From the NCBI GenBank assembly GCA_910578215.1, contig CAJTPH010000054.1, positions 1-16,691 of the forward strand: a DNA stretch of 16,691 bases, written 5' to 3'. Source of the DNA: an uncultured Acetatifactor sp. (GTDB lineage: Bacteria > Bacillota > Clostridia > Lachnospirales > Lachnospiraceae). The notes under the pieces are model-generated. The model was not told the DNA's origin and searched no databases. It saw only the letters and a program-made list of their open reading frames with translations. Of this stretch, positions 1-6,656 are shown piece by piece (the stretch's first letter is position 1; the number at the start of each line of letters is the position of its first letter). A program made the translations under genes and the position numbers.

Positions 1-882
1 GTAATCTATGGAGTCAGCCCCGCTTCCCCCGTACTGGCGGGCTATTGTATGGACAGTACCTTTCTCGGAAGCACACAGGAGCCTGACATCGAAACGCTTA
101 TTGACGCCCTGCTTTCCAGTCAGGAAAAGGCCGTGTTTTTAAAGGGATATGATTCACAGGAGCTGTTGGAGCTGTTTCTGGCAGGCACGGACACTCTCTG
201 GGGAATGGTGGACTGGGAAAAAAGAAGCTGCGACTTCAGCGGGAATCTGTTTGCACAAATATTGGAGGCGGCAAAAAGATACGGAGACAGAGAGGACACA
301 GAGGCGGTAAGCTGCCTTGCGAAACAGCGCTCCTTTGCGGATATATTCGATTTTGACGATGCAGCGGAACGTAAAAACAAAGGAACTGTCATCTGTGGGA
401 CGCTGTTTGACGACGGGTGCCATGTGGCAGTCACGTCCTATTCCGCCCTGGCTGTCAATGTAAATTCGCCCCACAAGGAAGGGGCGTGGGAATTTATTTC
501 TTTCCTTCTGGGAGAAACGGCACAGTCTGCCAGCAGCGGCATCCCCGCATCCCGCAGTGCATTCGGCTCATGGGTTGAGAAGCAGAAGGCAAGGGTTGCG
601 GGCGGAAAGTCGCTTCATAAGCTACATACCAAAAAGCTGCCCGACGGAAGCAGGGTGATAACAGGCGAGACGATCTATACGGAAGCAGATATTACGGATG
701 AAATCATAGCGGAATTCAGAGAGACCCTGGAGGATGCGCGCCCCTATCCCCTCCGCACCGTTCCCATCCTGGATATCATTAGGGACGAGGCGGCGGATTA
801 CTTCAGCGGCAGCAAGAGCACCGGGGAGGCAGCCAGGCTTGTGACCAACCGGGTGCAGACCTACCTGGACGAGGGGCGGTAA
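1..882 (+). CDS. Extracellular solute-binding protein, C-terminal part (5' end outside window)
   Basis: The reading frame is open from base 1 and no start with a ribosome site is visible, so the ATG at 49 is probably internal and the gene begins before the window. About 293 residues remain. The centre carries the closing region typical of ABC-transporter family 1 solute-binding lipoproteins: a stretch reading VAVTSYSALAVNVNSPHKEG, then AWEFISFLL and a GIPASRSAF motif, as in sugar-binding proteins where the last helices close over the ligand. The earlier WGMVDWEKRSCDF stretch also fits the large clostridial lipoprotein members of this group. The protein would sit outside the membrane and deliver a sugar-like ligand to a permease, but no permease is in view, so the substrate cannot be named. 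The gene ends in TAA at 880-882 inside a possible short terminator hairpin. Confidence 0.82.
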   Translation, partial: VIYGVSPASPVLAGYCMDSTFLGSTQEPDIETLIDALLSSQEKAVFLKGYDSQELLELFLAGTDTLWGMVDWEKRSCDFSGNLFAQILEAAKRYGDREDTEAVSCLAKQRSFADIFDFDDAAERKNKGTVICGTLFDDGCHVAVTSYSALAVNVNSPHKEGAWEFISFLLGETAQSASSGIPASRSAFGSWVEKQKARVAGGKSLHKLHTKKLPDGSRVITGETIYTEADITDEIIAEFRETLEDARPYPLRTVPILDIIRDEAADYFSGSKSTGEAARLVTNRVQTYLDEGR

Positions 883-895
883 GGAACGCCTTTTT
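874..895 (+). terminator. Weak terminator-like hairpin after the solute-binding gene
   Basis: GGCG (875-878) can pair with CGCC (887-890) around an 8-base loop containing the stop codon, followed by TTTTT (891-895). The stem is only 4-5 pairs, so this is a weak candidate. Confidence 0.35.
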
Positions 896-974
896 CAGTA
901 TGTATCAACGGACAACCCTTGCATTTATTTCAATTTCAGCAGCATTTTGCATTACAAGACACCCACGGCGCTCT

Positions 975-2270
975 CTATGTCAAAAGAACGAGCTTTAACT
1001 GAAATTCCTTCCCGTCGCAGCAGATTTCGCAGTTCCCGTTATATCTGCGGGCAATCTGCGTCATTATCTGAATTCCGTATCCGTGGGCCTTCTTGTCCTT
1101 TTTTGTGGTCGTCACGCTGTTGCCGCGGACAGGAACCTTCCCCTCCACGGAATTGACAATTTCTATCACCGTATAATTGCGGGTAGGATTTACCCTTGTG
1201 CGGATATACCCCTGCGTCTGCCCAAGGCACGCCTCTATTGCGTTATCATAGGCATTGGCAAGCAGCCCGCAGATATCCGGCGCCGTCAGGGCATTCAGCT
1301 TATTCAGGGCGCCGGAAAATTCAAAGCCGATACCATGGCTCCTGCAAAATTTCCTCTTTGATGCAATCACCATGTCCGCTATCTGATTTCCGGTGGGTAT
1401 CACGCTGTCATTGCGCAGCGCTTCATGTCCAAGCTGCTCCGTATACCGTTTTACCTCCTCATAATCGCCTGCCTCACACAGAGATGTGAGAACAGCCAGA
1501 TGATTTTTCAAATCATGCCGCAGCTTTCTCACCTCGTCCTCATTCTCCTTCGCCTCCTGCAGGGAATCCAGCTGCACCCGCAGATACTCCGTTTCACAGC
1601 TTGCCACTGTCTGACGATAGATTCTGACCCTTGACTCTATCAGGCAATACACAAAATATCCCACGCCCAGAAGATAACCGCCCACAAAAATAAAAATAAA
1701 CAGCCAATACATTTTCTGGGCGTACTGGGTACGATTCAAAATAAGAATAAACGCCCCGTCAATAAAGGAAAAGAACAGCAGCGCTATACTGCCAAGAATC
1801 TCCCTGGCAGAAAAATACACTCTCGTCCGGTACTTGACCTGCACATGACGCAGGATAAGCAGCAGCACAAGGAGCGTCACATCCGGCGCATAGCTGATGA
1901 GCATCCGAAACCCGTCCCGGGCTGCGGGTTGAATGTTTGAGGGCCCCACAATCTCCTCCACAAGCGCCGTAGGAACCGCAACCAAAAAGAAATAGATACA
2001 GAAGGCGGGAAAAAAACGCAGAAGATCCGACGGTCTGCTCCGGCTGAACAGACACACGCTCAACAGGATCACCACCGCCATGCTGACAATAAATTCAAGA
2101 GACACCGGACAGATAACGGCAATCACAGTCCCCAGCACGGATAATGCCGAGCCGATCGCCGCATTTCTCCTTCCAAGCTCCATATGGGCGGCGCAGACAT
2201 ACTGCATCGTCAGCATTAAAATCCAGTAATTCAACAGGTTAAATGCAATCTTAATTGAAATGTCAATCAA
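975..2270 (-). CDS. GHKL-type sensor histidine kinase (AgrC/ComD-like)
   Basis: A 431-residue polytopic membrane kinase. The first ~215 residues form about six hydrophobic segments, the usual N-terminal sensor of peptide-pheromone-type kinases. The phosphoacceptor box RHDLKNH follows (His ~252), and the C-terminal GHKL ATPase has the N box NAYDNAIEACL (Asn ~343) and a G box HGYGIQIM (~396). This is the HPK10-like arrangement that pairs with LytTR regulators. The start is TTG at 2270-2268: it overlaps the regulator's TGA stop (TTGA) and sits 9 bases after GGAGG (2280-2284), so translation is probably coupled. The next Met is at residue 19 and would remove part of the first membrane segment. 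It is the second gene of a minus-strand operon. No AgrB- or AgrD-like gene is in the window, so the signal is unknown. Confidence 0.9.
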   Translation of the reverse strand: MIDISIKIAFNLLNYWILMLTMQYVCAAHMELGRRNAAIGSALSVLGTVIAVICPVSLEFIVSMAVVILLSVCLFSRSRPSDLLRFFPAFCIYFFLVAVPTALVEEIVGPSNIQPAARDGFRMLISYAPDVTLLVLLLILRHVQVKYRTRVYFSAREILGSIALLFFSFIDGAFILILNRTQYAQKMYWLFIFIFVGGYLLGVGYFVYCLIESRVRIYRQTVASCETEYLRVQLDSLQEAKENEDEVRKLRHDLKNHLAVLTSLCEAGDYEEVKRYTEQLGHEALRNDSVIPTGNQIADMVIASKRKFCRSHGIGFEFSGALNKLNALTAPDICGLLANAYDNAIEACLGQTQGYIRTRVNPTRNYTVIEIVNSVEGKVPVRGNSVTTTKKDKKAHGYGIQIMTQIARRYNGNCEICCDGKEFQLKLVLLT

Positions 2271-2965
2271 TTATATAAGCCTCCGTCTATATAAGCTTCC
2301 AGCGCAGCACGAAACCCCCTGCTCCTCCTGCGGCTGATAGGAAGCGACCTGCCGCAGTCCAGCGTAAGGCGCCCTCCGTCAAATTCCCGCACACGGGCAA
2401 GATTGACCAGATATTTTCGATGAACACGGAAAAAGGAAAATGGAAAAAGCTTTTCCTCCAGCTCATTGAGCCCCCTGTGCAGAGTGACCTTATCGTCCAT
2501 ATAATACAAAATCGTATCCTTGTCATCTGCCTCCAGGTAGTGAAGCTCCCTTACATGCAGCAGAAAACCGCACTCGGAAGCCCTGACCAAAAGCACGCGC
2601 CCTGCGTCCAGCTCCCTGCGCACATCCTGCATGACCGCCAGAAGCGCCTCCTCCGTCACCGGCTTTAACAGATATCGATAGGCATTTACCTCGTAACCCT
2701 CCGGCGCATATTCCAGATAGGCCGTTAAAAAAATCAGAAACACATTCCTGTCCCTGCTCCTGATCTCCCTTGCCAGCTCTATACCGTTTAGTGAATCCAT
2801 GACAATATCCAGAAATATCACATCATAGCTCTCTCCGCCCTGATACCTTTCCAAAAGCTCCGCAGGGGAAGAAAAACAGTCCACGGAACAGTCCGGCTGT
2901 TTCCAGAGATATTGATAAATCTGTTTTACCAGGGCAGGCTCATCGTCACAAACCGCAATCTTCAT
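2267..2965 (-). CDS. LytTR-family response regulator (AgrA-like)
   Basis: A 232-residue regulator. Residues 1-118 are a receiver domain with the acidic pocket CDDEP near the N-terminus, phosphoacceptor Asp53 in FLDIVMD, the conserved Thr in FLTAY and Lys in LLKPV. Residues ~130-228 form a LytTR DNA-binding domain, with the typical EADDKDTILYYMDDK and FFRVHRKYLVNLARV stretches. ATG at 2965 is preceded by GGAG with 7-base spacing. The gene is first in a two-gene operon with the GHKL kinase (4-base overlap). A promoter with both boxes well matched lies at 3103-3131. LytTR factors usually bind pairs of ~9-bp direct repeats and often control bacteriocins, adhesion or cell-wall functions. The target genes are not evident here. 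Confidence 0.93.
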   Translation of the reverse strand: MKIAVCDDEPALVKQIYQYLWKQPDCSVDCFSSPAELLERYQGGESYDVIFLDIVMDSLNGIELAREIRSRDRNVFLIFLTAYLEYAPEGYEVNAYRYLLKPVTEEALLAVMQDVRRELDAGRVLLVRASECGFLLHVRELHYLEADDKDTILYYMDDKVTLHRGLNELEEKLFPFSFFRVHRKYLVNLARVREFDGGRLTLDCGRSLPISRRRSRGFRAALEAYIDGGLYN

Positions 2966-3075
2966 AATCCGTCTCCATGCTGCAGCCGTCCGCGGCAGCT
3001 CTCCGCCTTTGCAAACAGCAGTTTAGCCTTTATTTTACATATCCCCCCTGCGCTCCAGCGCACATGGAATCAGAA

Positions 3076-3102
3076 GCTGACACAGCTTGCTTCTGTGTCA
3101 GC
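3076..3102. repeat. 27-bp inverted repeat over the LytTR operon start site (operator candidate)
   Basis: GCTGACACAG (3076-3085) and CTGTGTCAGC (3093-3102) are perfect 10-bp arms around a 7-base centre. On the minus strand the repeat begins directly after the -10 box, so the expected transcription start falls inside it. That position suits a protein-binding operator better than a purely RNA hairpin. An RNA role in the leader is also possible. Confidence 0.5.
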
Positions 3103-3131
3103 ATTTTACCATATTTGACAAAAGCGGTCAA
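3103..3131 (-). promoter_or_regulatory. Promoter of the LytTR regulator-kinase operon
   Basis: Read on the minus strand: TTGACC (-35, 3131-3126), 17-base spacer, TAAAAT (-10, 3108-3103). Both boxes match the vegetative consensus at 5 of 6 positions. The resulting leader is about 130 bases. Confidence 0.62.
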
Positions 3132-3211
3132 GAAAGCACAGCTTCCAGGGTCCGGGGAATTTCTGCCAAAACTCCGTCTGAAAGACCGCCGGCACCTGAT
3201 TTTTGACCGCT
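3123..3211 (-). ncRNA. Candidate structured RNA or fold-back element (unrecognised)
   Basis: Read on the minus strand the element is closed by perfect 9-bp arms, AGCGGTCAA and TTGACCGCT. Inside is an arm with UGCC...GGCA enclosing GUCU-UUC-AGAC, and a 6-pair hairpin GGAAGC-UGU-GCUUUC that abuts the closing stem. The last hairpin needs a G.U pair that would be a mismatch on the plus strand, which favours the minus strand. The upstream hydrolase terminator would block read-through, and no clear promoter of its own is visible. It could equally be a palindromic mobile remnant. The class is not one I recognise. Confidence 0.25.
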
Positions 3212-3274
3212 GGCGCCCTTATTACCCGTAATCTGATAGAGCGCTAGAAAAGGACGCTTATCGCAGGAACTGAA

Positions 3275-3315
3275 AATACCAGGGTAGCCTTTCCGGAAAA
3301 GACTACCCTGGTATT
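3275..3315 (-). terminator. Strong hairpin terminator after the hydrolase gene
   Basis: AATACCAGGGTAG (3275-3287) and CTACCCTGGTATT (3303-3315) are perfect 13-bp arms. The 15-base loop contains a further small palindrome (TTTCCGGAAA). Read on the minus strand the hairpin runs into TATTTTC, as expected for a rho-independent terminator of the hydrolase gene about 70 bases upstream. The T-run is short. Confidence 0.72.
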
Positions 3316-3383
3316 CATTCGTTTTCAACATAATTGAGGAAGTGCCCGTTCCCCCAAAATTTCCGCCGATCTTCAGCTTTCGG

Positions 3384-4469
3384 TTAATGTATATGCTCAT
3401 CATAAAAATCCACAAAGTCCGCAAACAGCTCCAAATCCAATGAGTTACACCATTTCTCCCGGTCAAGGTTTTGGTATATATAGTTGGCTTTATCCTCAGA
3501 AAACCGTTCCCCGTTTTCCTCTTTTTTGTAGTCGTAATCAAGAGTTTTAAGCCATTTATCAAATTCCGCATTAAACTTATTGCGATAGGTGTCATCGTTA
3601 AAATAGTTATGTCCTTTATTCTCAAAAGGAATGAAGCAGAAGCGGGAATCGTCCTTGTACTTTTCATAATAAATATCGTAGCCGTATTCCATTGGAACAA
3701 CTTCATCATCAAGGCTATGCACAATCATAACGACGGCATTGCTCTTTGAAAAACCGTCCAACCCGGTATTTGAAGCATACCTGCCATATTTAATCCTCTC
3801 ATGCAGCTTCACAAACGGTAACATCAAATAAATACCATTCCCTATCTGTTTTTTCCCCTCTGCTTCAAACAGATCAGATGAAGCGTTAAAACCCGAACAC
3901 GCTATTACGGCTTTTACCTCGGGGTGGTATGTAAGCACGCTGCAAACACTGTAGCCGCCCCAGCTATGCCCGAATAAAACGATTGGCAGACTTGGAAATT
4001 TCCCGCTTTCTTCCACAAATGTGATTGCATAATCAAGGTCTATTACTCCCTGTGGAAGTCCTCCGACTCCCTCACCCTCGCTTTCATCATTTCCCGTAGC
4101 GTCATAGGAGAAAACGTAATATCCATGACGGGCAAAATAATTCACACAATCCATGTAGGAATTATGCCCACCATCGCCAAAGCCATGTGCCATTACAATG
4201 ATGCCACGCTGGTTGTCTCCCGAACTATACATATATCCCGTCAGTTTCTGCCCCTTATTTGAACTAAACTCGTATTTTGTGCGCTGCAGCCCGTCGAAAT
4301 CATCAACGTGCAGCATAAGCGGCTCATAGCTCTCAAATCGCTGGTTAAAATTCTCGTTGTATATCATTACAGACAATGCCCAATCGCCAGCAATTATGAG
4401 TACAGCCACGATAGATAATACAATGAAGATAATCTTTTTCTTCTTAGCTTTCGGTTTCATATTTTTCAT
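3384..4469 (-). CDS. Membrane-anchored alpha/beta hydrolase (serine hydrolase, S33-like)
   Basis: A 361-residue protein with a Lys-rich N-terminus and one hydrophobic segment (residues ~13-35) that works as a membrane anchor or uncleaved signal, so the enzyme domain should face outward. The alpha/beta hydrolase features are in order: oxyanion-hole motif HGFGDGG (~95-101), nucleophile elbow GHSWGG (Ser169), acidic residue in HSLDDEVVP (Asp254 or Asp255) and histidine in NKGHNYF (His287). All triad residues are present. The substrate is unknown; relatives are annotated as esterases, lipases or prolyl-type peptidases. ATG 4469 is only 1-2 bases from the AAAGGGA ribosome site, while ATG at 4460 (Met4) has ~10 bases, so 4460 may be the true start. 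The gene is clearly more AT-rich than its neighbours, and it stands alone with its own terminator. Confidence 0.88.
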   Translation of the reverse strand: MKNMKPKAKKKKIIFIVLSIVAVLIIAGDWALSVMIYNENFNQRFESYEPLMLHVDDFDGLQRTKYEFSSNKGQKLTGYMYSSGDNQRGIIVMAHGFGDGGHNSYMDCVNYFARHGYYVFSYDATGNDESEGEGVGGLPQGVIDLDYAITFVEESGKFPSLPIVLFGHSWGGYSVCSVLTYHPEVKAVIACSGFNASSDLFEAEGKKQIGNGIYLMLPFVKLHERIKYGRYASNTGLDGFSKSNAVVMIVHSLDDEVVPMEYGYDIYYEKYKDDSRFCFIPFENKGHNYFNDDTYRNKFNAEFDKWLKTLDYDYKKEENGERFSEDKANYIYQNLDREKWCNSLDLELFADFVDFYDEHIH

Positions 4470-4790
4470 ATCCCTTTCGACCTATTGTTGTGTCGGAAAA
4501 TTCTGACTTACCGTTATTATACACCTGTTTCCCCTAAGATGAAATAAATTTTTATACTGCGTGTTCATCATAGCTGAGCTTAAACAGGGCAATTCTTAAT
4601 GTCTTCTTTATAATTTCACAATTAATTTTCAACAAACGCCTCTCCAAAAAGCGTTATAATATTTTACGGTAGAGGTTGAACGCTTTCATATAAAATACCC
4701 TTCCCATAATTTAACAGATAGAAAACGCAGGAATAAAATTCTAATTTTTTGACAATATTGAGATTTATAAAAAAGGAGTAAAATGGTAAA
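4470..4790. other. AT-rich divergent intergenic region (321 bases)
   Basis: The region separates the divergent hydrolase and C39-like genes. A TATAAT read on the minus strand (4521-4516) may serve the hydrolase, although its -35 is poor. TATAAT on the plus strand (4655-4660) and an isolated TTGACA (4749-4754, no matching -10 at 16-18 bases) are the only promoter-like elements for the C39-like gene. No gene is supported. Confidence 0.5.
4516..4521 (-). promoter_or_regulatory. Possible -10 box for the hydrolase gene
   Basis: A perfect TATAAT on the minus strand, ~47 bases before the hydrolase ATG. No good -35 box lies 16-18 bases upstream, so it may need an activator or may not be used. Confidence 0.35.
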
Positions 4791-4794
4791 ATGA
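4773..4794 (+). promoter_or_regulatory. Ribosome site and three-codon upstream ORF before the C39-like gene
   Basis: AAGGAG (4773-4778) is only 4 bases from an ATG at 4783 that encodes Met-Val-Lys and stops at TGA 4792-4794. That stop overlaps the next ATG (4791) as ATGA. The main start at 4791 is 12 bases from the ribosome site, which is long. This suggests termination-reinitiation coupling, or simply a spaced start; a third ATG at 4797 is also in frame. Confidence 0.35.
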
Positions 4795-5765
4795 TAATGG
4801 AACAGACAGGAACGCTGAAAACACCCTCCCATAAAAACCATAGCCGGGACAGTGTCTGCCCCCATGAGGCGCAGCAGAGGAGAGAACGCCTGGCCGAGAA
4901 GAAAAGAAGGATGAAAATAAAGCGCCGGGTCAGACTGGTCAAGCTGGCGCTGCTCTGTGCCGCCGGACTTATGCTGGTCCGTTTCGGAAGGGACCTGGCC
5001 GAAGATCTTCGGGGCGCAAATCCGGAAAATATAAATACTCAGGCTTCCGGGCTGACCCCGGGTAAAACAATGCTGGACAAAGAGACAGAAGAAAAACTTT
5101 TTGCATTGACCCAGGGCAGACCCGACATTGCGGAGCTTTATCTGGAAAGGGACGCCTATCCGCCTGAGCTGTTAAAGGCCCTCACCCTCAATCAGGAGAT
5201 GCTGGGCTTTGTAAAGGGCTGGCCGGACTCCGACGGCTCCGTTACGGGCGGCTTCACCGACGCCGAGCTTAGCGCCGCGCACCCTCTTTTCATACAATGG
5301 GACGAAAGGTGGGGCTATTACCCCTACGGAGATAGCAACCTGGGGCTGGCAGGCTGCGGACCGGTCTGCCTTTCCATGGTCATATTTTCACTTACCGGAA
5401 ACGAGTCTGCCACGCCCGATAAGCTGGCGGATTACAGCATGAAAAACCGGCATTATGTATCCGGCGCAGGAACCGCATGGTCTCTGATGACGGCAGCCCC
5501 CGCCGCCTACGGCGTGTCGGCAAAGCAAATGGAGCTGAATGAAAGCGTTATGAAGCGGTGCCTGGACCAGGGCGGCATGATTATCTGCGCCATGCGCCCG
5601 GGGGATTTCACTACAACCGGGCACTTCATTGTGATCCACGGCTACGACGAAGACGGATTTCTGGTCAACGACCCCAACAGCAGGGAACGCAGCGGCAAGA
5701 CATGGTCCTTCTCCAAACTCAAGAGCCAGATCAAAAACCTGTGGGGCTTCAGCAGCGCCGCTTAA
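4791..5765 (+). CDS. Membrane-anchored C39-like (papain-fold) cysteine peptidase
   Basis: A 324-residue protein. The N-terminal ~47 residues are highly basic and cytoplasmic, one membrane segment follows (~48-65), and the rest should lie outside the cell. Residues ~165-320 match the C39-like 2 domain: IQWDERWG entry motif, catalytic Cys189 in AGCGPVCLSM, His278 in GHFIVIHGYD, and NDP (293-295) supplying the third residue. This family includes peptidases and amidases acting on peptides or peptidoglycan; unlike bacteriocin exporters, no ABC domain is attached. The substrate is not known. It is a single gene, convergent with the response regulator at 5885-6577. Its position a few genes from the van cluster makes a cell-wall role plausible but unproven. 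Start choice is uncertain between 4791 and 4797. Confidence 0.87.
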   Translation: MIMEQTGTLKTPSHKNHSRDSVCPHEAQQRRERLAEKKRRMKIKRRVRLVKLALLCAAGLMLVRFGRDLAEDLRGANPENINTQASGLTPGKTMLDKETEEKLFALTQGRPDIAELYLERDAYPPELLKALTLNQEMLGFVKGWPDSDGSVTGGFTDAELSAAHPLFIQWDERWGYYPYGDSNLGLAGCGPVCLSMVIFSLTGNESATPDKLADYSMKNRHYVSGAGTAWSLMTAAPAAYGVSAKQMELNESVMKRCLDQGGMIICAMRPGDFTTTGHFIVIHGYDEDGFLVNDPNSRERSGKTWSFSKLKSQIKNLWGFSSAA

Positions 5766-5818
5766 ACCCGGAGGATTTCACGACGTCATTTCATTTAACC
5801 TTCAGCACAGGCCGCCTT

Positions 5819-5834
5819 ATGATACAGGTATCAT
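5819..5834. repeat. 16-bp dyad between convergent genes
   Basis: ATGATAC (5819-5825) and GTATCAT (5828-5834) are perfect 7-bp arms around AG. The 2-base centre is too short for a normal RNA loop, so a protein-binding dyad is more likely than a terminator. No promoter is obvious beside it. Confidence 0.4.
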
Positions 5835-5884
5835 GCAAGGCATTAACCGATGCGGAACGAGGACCTTGGATAGCGCATACCCTG

Positions 5885-6577
5885 CTATACCTTAAATCTG
5901 TACCCCACCCCCCAGATCGTTTCGATATACTGGGGTTTTGCGGTATCCACCTCAATCTTCTCGCGTATCTTTTTAATGTGGACAGTCACGGTGGCAATGT
6001 CTCCGATGGAATCCATATCCCAAATCTCCCGGAACAGCTCCTCCTTTGTGTATACATGGTTGGGATTCTCCGCCAGGAAGGTCAGCAGATCGAATTCCTT
6101 GGTAGTAAAGGTCTTTTCCATCCCGTCCACATAGACGCGGCGCGCCGTCTTATCGATGCGGATGCCGCGGATCTCAACGATGTCATTCTGAGGCTTCTGA
6201 TTGGTACCCACCAGCCGCTCATACCGGGCCATATGAGCCTTTACCCGCGCCACCAGCTCGCTGGGGCTGAAGGGCTTTATCATATAATCGTCCGCGCCAA
6301 GCCCAAGCCCCCTGATTTTATCAATATCGTCCTTCTTGGCGGATACCATCAGGATAGGAATATTTTTCTCCTCACGGATTTTGCGGCAAACCTCAAATCC
6401 GTCCATTCCGGGCAGCATCAGATCCAGGATAACCAGATTATAATCGCCCTTCAGCGCCGTATCCAGTCCCTCGTCCCCGGCATTGCAGATATCCACCTGA
6501 AAATCGGAGAGCTCCAGGTAATCCTTCTCCAGATCCGCAATTGCCACCTCGTCCTCAATTATCAAAATCTTGCTCAT
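5885..6577 (-). CDS. OmpR/PhoB-family response regulator
   Basis: A 230-residue two-domain regulator. The receiver (1-~115) has the acidic pair in IIEDE, phosphoacceptor Asp52 in LDLMLPGMDG, the Ser/Lys switch positions in MVSAKK and MIKPFSPSEL. The winged-helix output domain (~130-230) has the TTKEFDLLTFLAENPNHVYT and VTVHIKKIREK motifs and ends in WGVGYRF, typical of this family. ATG 6577 is preceded by GGGAGG with 7-base spacing. It is the second gene after the histidine kinase at 8138-6657, 79 bases away, with a GC-rich hairpin just before its ribosome site. It is related to but clearly distinct from the VanR copy at 8319. Targets are unknown. Confidence 0.94.
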   Translation of the reverse strand: MSKILIIEDEVAIADLEKDYLELSDFQVDICNAGDEGLDTALKGDYNLVILDLMLPGMDGFEVCRKIREEKNIPILMVSAKKDDIDKIRGLGLGADDYMIKPFSPSELVARVKAHMARYERLVGTNQKPQNDIVEIRGIRIDKTARRVYVDGMEKTFTTKEFDLLTFLAENPNHVYTKEELFREIWDMDSIGDIATVTVHIKKIREKIEVDTAKPQYIETIWGVGYRFKV

Positions 6578-6591
6578 TTCTATACCTCCCT

Positions 6592-6607
6592 GCCCGCTCT
6601 GGCGGGC
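6592..6607 (-). other. GC-rich hairpin before the regulator's ribosome site
   Basis: GCCCGC (6592-6597) and GCGGGC (6602-6607) form a 6-pair stem with a 4-base loop. In the minus-strand transcript it ends 1 base before the GGGAGG ribosome site. No T-run follows, so it is not a terminator. It may block 3' decay or tune translation of the regulator relative to its kinase. Confidence 0.4.
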
Positions 6608-6656
6608 TTTGATTCATAATTTATACGGAGCCTTCTGTTTCCAACGCTGCGCCGGC

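Larger units (their letters stand above)
2966..3383. other. Intergenic region between the LytTR operon and the hydrolase (418 bases)
   Basis: This stretch holds no gene I can support. From left to right it contains a GC-rich 5' leader of the LytTR operon, a 27-bp inverted repeat at 3076-3102, a minus-strand promoter at 3103-3131, a pair of inverted 9-bp arms at 3123-3131 and 3203-3211 enclosing further stems, and a strong hairpin terminator at 3275-3315. A 67-codon minus-strand frame (3331 down to 3128) crosses the terminator and has no ribosome site. Confidence 0.6.

Noticed and set aside
931..949. Possible small peptide gene (minus strand) after the GHKL kinase, considered as an AgrD-like pheromone
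   Set aside because: The 15-codon frame has no clear ribosome site, no hydrophobic leader and no conserved Cys or Ser in a processing context.
3128..3331. 67-codon minus-strand frame downstream of the hydrolase
   Set aside because: It reads straight through the 3275-3315 terminator, has no ribosome site, and its length is explained by the GC-rich fold-back element.
5558..6619. 353-residue plus-strand frame
   Set aside because: It starts inside the C39-like gene in another frame and runs antisense to the response regulator, which has clear domain motifs.
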